From Haplomitrium mnioides (lineage: Eukaryota > Marchantiophyta > Haplomitriopsida > Calobryales): a DNA stretch of 36,125 nucleotides. This document shows positions 32,430 to 36,125 of the stretch, in pieces (position 1 is the first letter of the stretch; each line of letters begins with the position of its first letter). A program made the position numbers and the translations under genes. The stretch spans positions 56,950 to 93,074 of the forward strand of contig JBNGIS010034297.1 of the NCBI GenBank assembly GCA_049999725.1, given 5' to 3'. A model generated the notes under the pieces. That model did not search any database, had not been told where the DNA came from, and saw only the letters and a list, made by a program, of their open reading frames with translations.

Positions 32430-32525
32430 TGATGTTTTTTTAATACCAAATCACCCAAAAAACAAATTTGACTACCAAGTGAACATGAACTTAGTAACGG
32501 TTCCTGGTTCAAAGTAGCAGATGTT
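32430..32525 (-). repeat. right terminal inverted repeat
   Basis: Reverse complement of the left terminal repeat with moderate identity. Blocks: ATGTTTTTT (32432-32440), AAATCAC (32448-32454), 'gttc/gaac' with CATG and AGTA (about 32481-32496) and TTCCTGGTTCAA (32501-32512). Copia coding sequence resumes immediately after, at 32526. Confidence 0.65.
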
Positions 32526-33240
32526 AATTCCTCGATTCTTCGAAAGAATCCACGCTGATATCTATGGGCCCATCTACCCACCTTCGGGACCATTTTGATA
32601 CTTCCTTATCACCATTGATGCATCATCCAAATGGTCTGAAGTATCCCTTCTTACAACCAAAAACATGGTTTTTCCGAAACTGTTGTCATAAATCTTGAAA
32701 CTCTCAACACAGTTTCCTGATTGCCCAATCAAAAATCTGAGAGTGGATAATGTTGAAGAATTCTCTTTACAGACTTCTGACAATTTTTGCACATCTGCTT
32801 GCATAGACATACAATATTCAATTCCACATGTACACTTTCAAAATGGCATCACAAAACCTACTATTAAGAGAATACAACTCATAGTAAGACCATTGCTTCT
32901 GAATTCAAAACTCCCCACTACTGCTTGGGGACATGCAGTCATGTATGCAGGATCTCTATTCCGTTATAAGCCATCTGCATTCAATCAAAATTCCTCACAC
33001 CAACTTGCAGTCAAGATTCCAACAGATATATCACATCTTTGCACATTTGGCTGCCTCGTACTTGTTCCAATTTTAGGACCACATCAAACAAAGATTAGAC
33101 CACAACACCAAAAAGGCATATATATCGGTTTTGAATCCTCATCTATCATCCCATATCTTGAACCCTCAACATCTGATGTATTTAAGTCTCGATTCGCAGA
33201 CTATCAATTCTTTGAAGAATCTTTTCCACATTTGACATAA
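32526..33240 (+). pseudogene. copia 2 integrase, broken
   Basis: The frame starts at the insertion boundary with 'IPRFFERIHADIYGPIYPP', then 'YFLITIDASSKWSEVSLL', 'LRVDNVEEF' (canonical LR.DN.GEF) and 'HVHFQNGITKPTIKRIQL' (canonical HVH.QNGLAES.IKR; the catalytic Glu is lost). 'LPTTAWGHAVMYAGSL', 'FGCLVLVPI', 'IYIGFESSSIIPYLEP' complete the core and C-terminal part. There are only two internal stops before 33238. Confidence 0.88.
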
Positions 33241-33300
33241 GAGGACAAAGCTGTACAATCCAAACTTGAAGACAACTTAATATGACACCATCACTTAGCA

Positions 33301-33621
33301 TTGGACTTTGATCAACAAAATGGACATTCAGATGCCGAAGTAAGAAGACTCTTCAATTTACAACAAACATTAATTAAAATGCTTGACGCATTCAACAATG
33401 CAGCTAGCATTACCAAATCACATTTAGAAGTTGCGAATGCTCCAGCAAGACTTCAAAAAGTTGATACACCTGCCACTAATATACAACCTAAGGCAAAGTG
33501 TGGCAGACCTATAGGCTCAAAGAATAAGCCTAAATCATCGACATCATTGAATGTTGCTACAGACAACGATGAAATAACAATTGAATATTCTCATACCGGT
33601 CAAATATGGGACAAATCCTAG
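33301..33621 (+). pseudogene. copia 2 linker between integrase and RT
   Basis: An open stretch with 'KAKCGRPIGSKNKPKSS', the GRP.GSKD-type basic motif commonly found between integrase and RT in this copia group. It is in frame with neither neighbour, so it is another piece of the broken polyprotein. Confidence 0.7.
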
Positions 33622-33679
33622 ACCCCTATGGATGATTTATTCGCATTATCTGTATCATAGTCTATAGACAAGGATACGC

Positions 33680-34140
33680 CTGATCCTTTATATGGATGAG
33701 AAGCACAATCAAGAACCGATTGGCCCCAATGGGAAAAGGCAATTAACTCGGAACTTAAACTCTCTCATACAACAACAAGTATTCAGATCTGTCATGCCAG
33801 CACTTCCAGATATACGTCTCACACATTACAAATTTATTTTTTGTTTGCAAATGTAATAAGAATGGTGATGTCAAAAGATATAAGGCAAGACTAGTGGCCA
33901 AATGATACACTCAGATTCTTGGACGTGACTATGACCTCACATACTCACCTGTCATGGATACTATAACTTACATATATATGATATAGCATTTGCTATCCAA
34001 TGTCATCTTACTATGCATATAATGGATGTCATCACTGCCTACTTATATGGCACTCTAGATACCCAGATTTTTATGAAGGCACCCCCAGAACTTATATCAA
34101 GAATGGCATTTCACATTCACGGGGAGAACAACCAAACTAC
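33680..34140 (+). pseudogene. copia 2 RT, N-terminal part, broken
   Basis: Words in changing frames: 'DWPQWEKAINSEL' (canonical W..W..AI..EL.SL), 'YKARLVAK'-like and 'LTYSPVMD' remnants, and 'ITAYLYGTLDTQIFMKAPPE' (canonical DVVTAYLYG.LD..I.MK.PEG). Then the RT stops at a repeat block. Confidence 0.75.
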
Positions 34141-34149
34141 ATTTGGACG

Positions 34150-34870
34150 TTTAGTCCTAAGCAGCCCAAATACTGAGATTAGACCTTTTGTCTCTCACGG
34201 CCTAAATACTGAGATTAGACCTTTTATCTCTCATGGCCCAAATATTGAGATACACCTTTTGACTCTCATGGCCTAAATATGGAGATTAGACCTTTTGTCT
34301 CTCATGGCTCACATATTGAGATTAGACCTTTTGTCTCTCATGGCCTAAATTCTTATGTTGGACCTTCTGCCCCTTATGACATGCACTATAAAAATAGACC
34401 TTTAGTCCACAGAGGCACAATGATTCAAAATAGAACTTTTGTCCACAAAGACCTCAATATGGGAAAAGGACCTTTTGTCCTCAATGGCCAACAAATAAAA
34501 GGACTTTTTGTCCACAAAAGGCCACTGCCAATCTAGAAAGGACCTTTAGTCCTCATGTCAAAAAGAAAATATCAAATGATAGAAAGTAAGCTATACAATG
34601 ATCTCAATGGACCTTTAGTCCAACTAGCGCACTCGCTGAGCAAGCAGCATCTCAATAGACCTTTAGCCTAACCAGCGCACTTACTGAGCAAGCACCATCT
34701 CAATGGATCTTTAGTCCAGCCAGCGCACTCGCTGAGCATGCAGCATTTTAAAGGACCTTTAGTCCAGCCAGCTAATTTGCTAAGCACACAATGGTGCAGA
34801 GGACCTTTAGTCCCACATATATACAAGTTGTATAAGCAACAACAAAATGGACCTTCAGTCCCCCATCATC
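34150..34870. repeat. tandem repeats around GGACCTTTAGTCC inside the copia 2 RT
   Basis: First part (34165-34380): about six 36-bp units with 'gagattagaccttttgtctc'. Second part (34380-34870): units of 40-55 bp, several with 'ccagcgcactcgctgagcaa', each carrying ggacctttagtcc or a close variant. The shared core is a small palindrome (GGAC...GTCC). It replaces the RT segment that normally holds the LYGLKQSG and WYNRL motifs. Confidence 0.85.
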
Positions 34871-34984
34871 AAAGTATACCATATGACAATGTGAAGTTGG
34901 AAAAACATTCTATTAATGCATCTAGATCACCAATCGATCAATCAAGCACACAAATGGCAGAAATTGGTACCAGATATTCAAATT

Positions 34985-35535
34985 AGAAACGATGACAGTA
35001 TTTCTTACAAATGATGGCATTGCTCCATGCCTATTCATGAAACATTAAGGCTTTGAATATGTCGTAGTTGCAATTTATGTAGATGACATAAACATTTTTG
35101 GCCCAAAACTCTAGTTGCTAGCACTATCGCCAAACTGAAGGATATATTTTAAATGCGAAACATTGGAGAACCTGATTTTTGTTTGAGAATCCAATTTGAG
35201 CATATGCCCAATGGTATTCTGATCCACCAGTCCACACATACGGCCAAGATTCTCAAACAATTCAATTTGGACAATGCTCATCCAATGAGCACTCCAATGG
35301 AAATGAGATCTTCGGACCCAACCAAGGACATGTTCAAAAAGTGAAGGAATATAAACAATCTCTGGGATCAGAAAAACCATATCTATCAGCAATAGGAGCT
35401 CTCATATACCTTGCAAATCAGACTAGATCTGATATATCTTTTGCAGTAAATATGCTCGCAAGACACCCATCCCAACATTCGCTATTGGAATGGGCTTAAA
35501 CACATTTTCAGATACCTGAAAGGTACAAAGGACAT
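34985..35535 (+). pseudogene. copia 2 RT, C-terminal part, broken
   Basis: It resumes with 'VVVAIYVDDINIFGPKT' (active-site YVDD intact), 'GILIHQSTHTAKILKQFNLD', 'AHPMSTPMEMRSSD', 'YLSAIGALIYLANQTRSDIS' and 'FRYLKGTKDMG'. The middle of RT is absent because of the repeat block. Frameshifts occur at about 35150 and 35345. Confidence 0.85.
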
Positions 35536-36062
35536 GGGACTCTTCTTCCCTAAAAATGCAACAAATGTTATTTTCGATTATGCCGACGTTGGATATTTAT
35601 CTGATCCTGATGACGCAAAGTCTCAAAGAGGATATGTCTTCTTTAAAAGAAGCACTACTATCTCATGGAAGAGCACTAAACAAACAATTACTACTACCTC
35701 AACCAATCATGCAAAAATTATAGCTCTTATGAGGCTAGTAGGGAATGTATATGGCTCGAACAACTCATTGATCATATTAACATCAATACGGGCCAACCTC
35801 TACTTCATTTCCCTACAATAATATACGAGGACAATCGACCATGTGTCGACCAGATTGCTCAATGCTTTATCAAGGGAGATAGGATAAAACACATTGCTCA
35901 TAAATTCTTTTACACCCATGAGCAACATGGTGACAAAATAAATGTCCAATAAATAGCAAGCAAAGATAACAGAGCAGATATCTTCACCAAACCACTTCCA
36001 CCCGCCTTGCACATTGCACATACTCAAGGGTTTGGTTTGAGAAGACTCTCTGAATTACAGTA
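35534..36062 (+). pseudogene. copia 2 RNase H, broken
   Basis: The first frame reads 'FDYADVGYLSDPDDAKSQRG', 'TTISWKSTKQTITTTSTNHA' (canonical ..Y.DA.YLSDP...SQTGYVF...ISW.S.KQ...ATSS.HAEI.A). After a frameshift near 35818 come 'YEDNRPCVDQIAQCFIKGD', 'KHIAHKFFYTHE' and 'NRADIFTKPLPP', and a stop at 36061-36063 ends the polyprotein. Confidence 0.88.
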
Positions 36063-36081
36063 GAACAACACACAATAATTG

Positions 36082-36082
<1 letters not shown>

Positions 36083-36125
<43 letters not shown>
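36083..36125. repeat. (TA)n microsatellite at window end
   Basis: A pure TA dinucleotide run that continues past the window. The copia 2 3' LTR should lie beyond it. Confidence 0.95.

Larger units (their letters stand above)
25415..32525 (+). mobile_element. 7.1-kb TIR element carrying a ParB-methyltransferase gene
   Basis: The element interrupts copia 2 between 'AATT' at 25411-25414 and 'AATT' at 32526-32529, a possible 4-bp target duplication (3-bp ATT or TTAA readings are also possible). Long degenerate terminal inverted repeats of about 100 bp face each other. Inside are a plus-strand ParB-like/DNA methyltransferase gene (28434 to about 31640), a minus-strand gene remnant (27215-27840), a 24-bp palindrome array (29865-30296) and scattered single palindromes. 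I see no recognisable transposase, so it may be a defective or non-autonomous copy, or the transposase is too decayed or novel. No superfamily is assigned. Confidence 0.7.
23570..36060 (+). mobile_element. decayed Ty1/copia retrotransposon 2, split by a 7.1-kb insertion
   Basis: Gag, zinc knuckle, protease and pre-integrase lie at 23734-25414; integrase, RT and RNase H resume at 32526-36030. Joining 25414 to 32530 keeps the reading frame and restores the spacing of the pre-integrase/integrase junction. The integrase type (ERIHADIYGPI...PP) belongs to a plant copia group different from copia 1. An unrelated repeat block interrupts the RT (34150-34870). LTRs were not identified, and the 3' LTR would lie beyond the window. 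Confidence 0.85.

Noticed and set aside
25451-32492. Exact 12-bp direct repeat GAACATGAACTT (25451-25462 and 32481-32492) as the target-site duplication of the inserted element.
   Set aside because: Homology of the inverted repeats continues outward past this motif, and the copia reading frame rejoins only further out at 25414/32530. The motif is itself nearly palindromic (GAACATGAAC), which explains its occurrence in both arms.
25415-32525. DIRS-type retrotransposon, because some of these carry a methyltransferase domain.
   Set aside because: No reverse transcriptase or tyrosine recombinase was seen inside the element, and the termini are inverted repeats with a short flanking duplication.

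Overview
This window looks like nuclear DNA of a land plant with a large, retrotransposon-filled genome. The evidence is Ty3/gypsy and Ty1/copia polyproteins of plant type, a plant-type ARF1 retrocopy, an HRD3/SEL1L-like fragment, GT-AG introns, AT-rich composition and long (GA)n and (TA)n microsatellites. A gymnosperm, fern or other lineage with slow repeat turnover would fit, but the sequence alone does not decide it. I see no clearly intact host gene. Three N runs (963-1062, 12494-12893, 25539-25638) are assembly gaps.

Layout. 1-1497: degenerate tandem repeats, GA tracts and a gap. 1498-9419: a decayed gypsy region bounded by a pair of about 1.1 kb LTRs. Inside it are a misplaced RNase H fragment, a second LTR-like promoter block with G-box repeats, and a broken gag-protease-RT-RNaseH-integrase series. 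9420-12493: more degenerate tandem repeats, the first part matching 1-720, then unassigned DNA. 12894 to about 18280: a decayed copia element on the minus strand with LTRs, a primer-binding site and all polyprotein domains. 18190-19690: an LTR-end-like sequence and pyrimidine-rich DNA. 19690-23300: gene fragments, with an open frame ending in an HRD3/SEL1L-like N-terminal region followed 33 bp later by an intronless, frameshifted ARF1 copy. 23570-36060: a second copia element on the plus strand, split by a 7.1 kb insertion.

The insertion at 25415-32525 is the most interesting object. It sits exactly at the pre-integrase/integrase junction of the copia element; removing it rejoins the copia reading frame. 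It has long degenerate terminal inverted repeats. It carries (a) a decayed, intron-containing plus-strand gene whose product combines a lysine-rich tail, a ParB-like N-terminal domain and a beta-class (N4C/N6A-type) DNA methyltransferase; (b) a decayed minus-strand gene of unknown function with a conserved-looking 'FWVAKV...VKWF' module; (c) an array of 18 units in perfect 24-bp register, each an 18-bp near-palindrome around a GCGC-like core plus a TTCGAA-like spacer; and (d) diverged copies of the same palindrome scattered through its non-coding parts. All 14 in-frame stops in the methyltransferase gene are TAG or TGA and none is TAA, as expected if 5-methylcytosine deamination at CAG and CGA codons killed it. 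I read this as a DNA-transposon-like element that carried its own ParB-methyltransferase and a palindromic repeat array. The domain calls and termini come from the sequence; any functional link between enzyme and array is inference.
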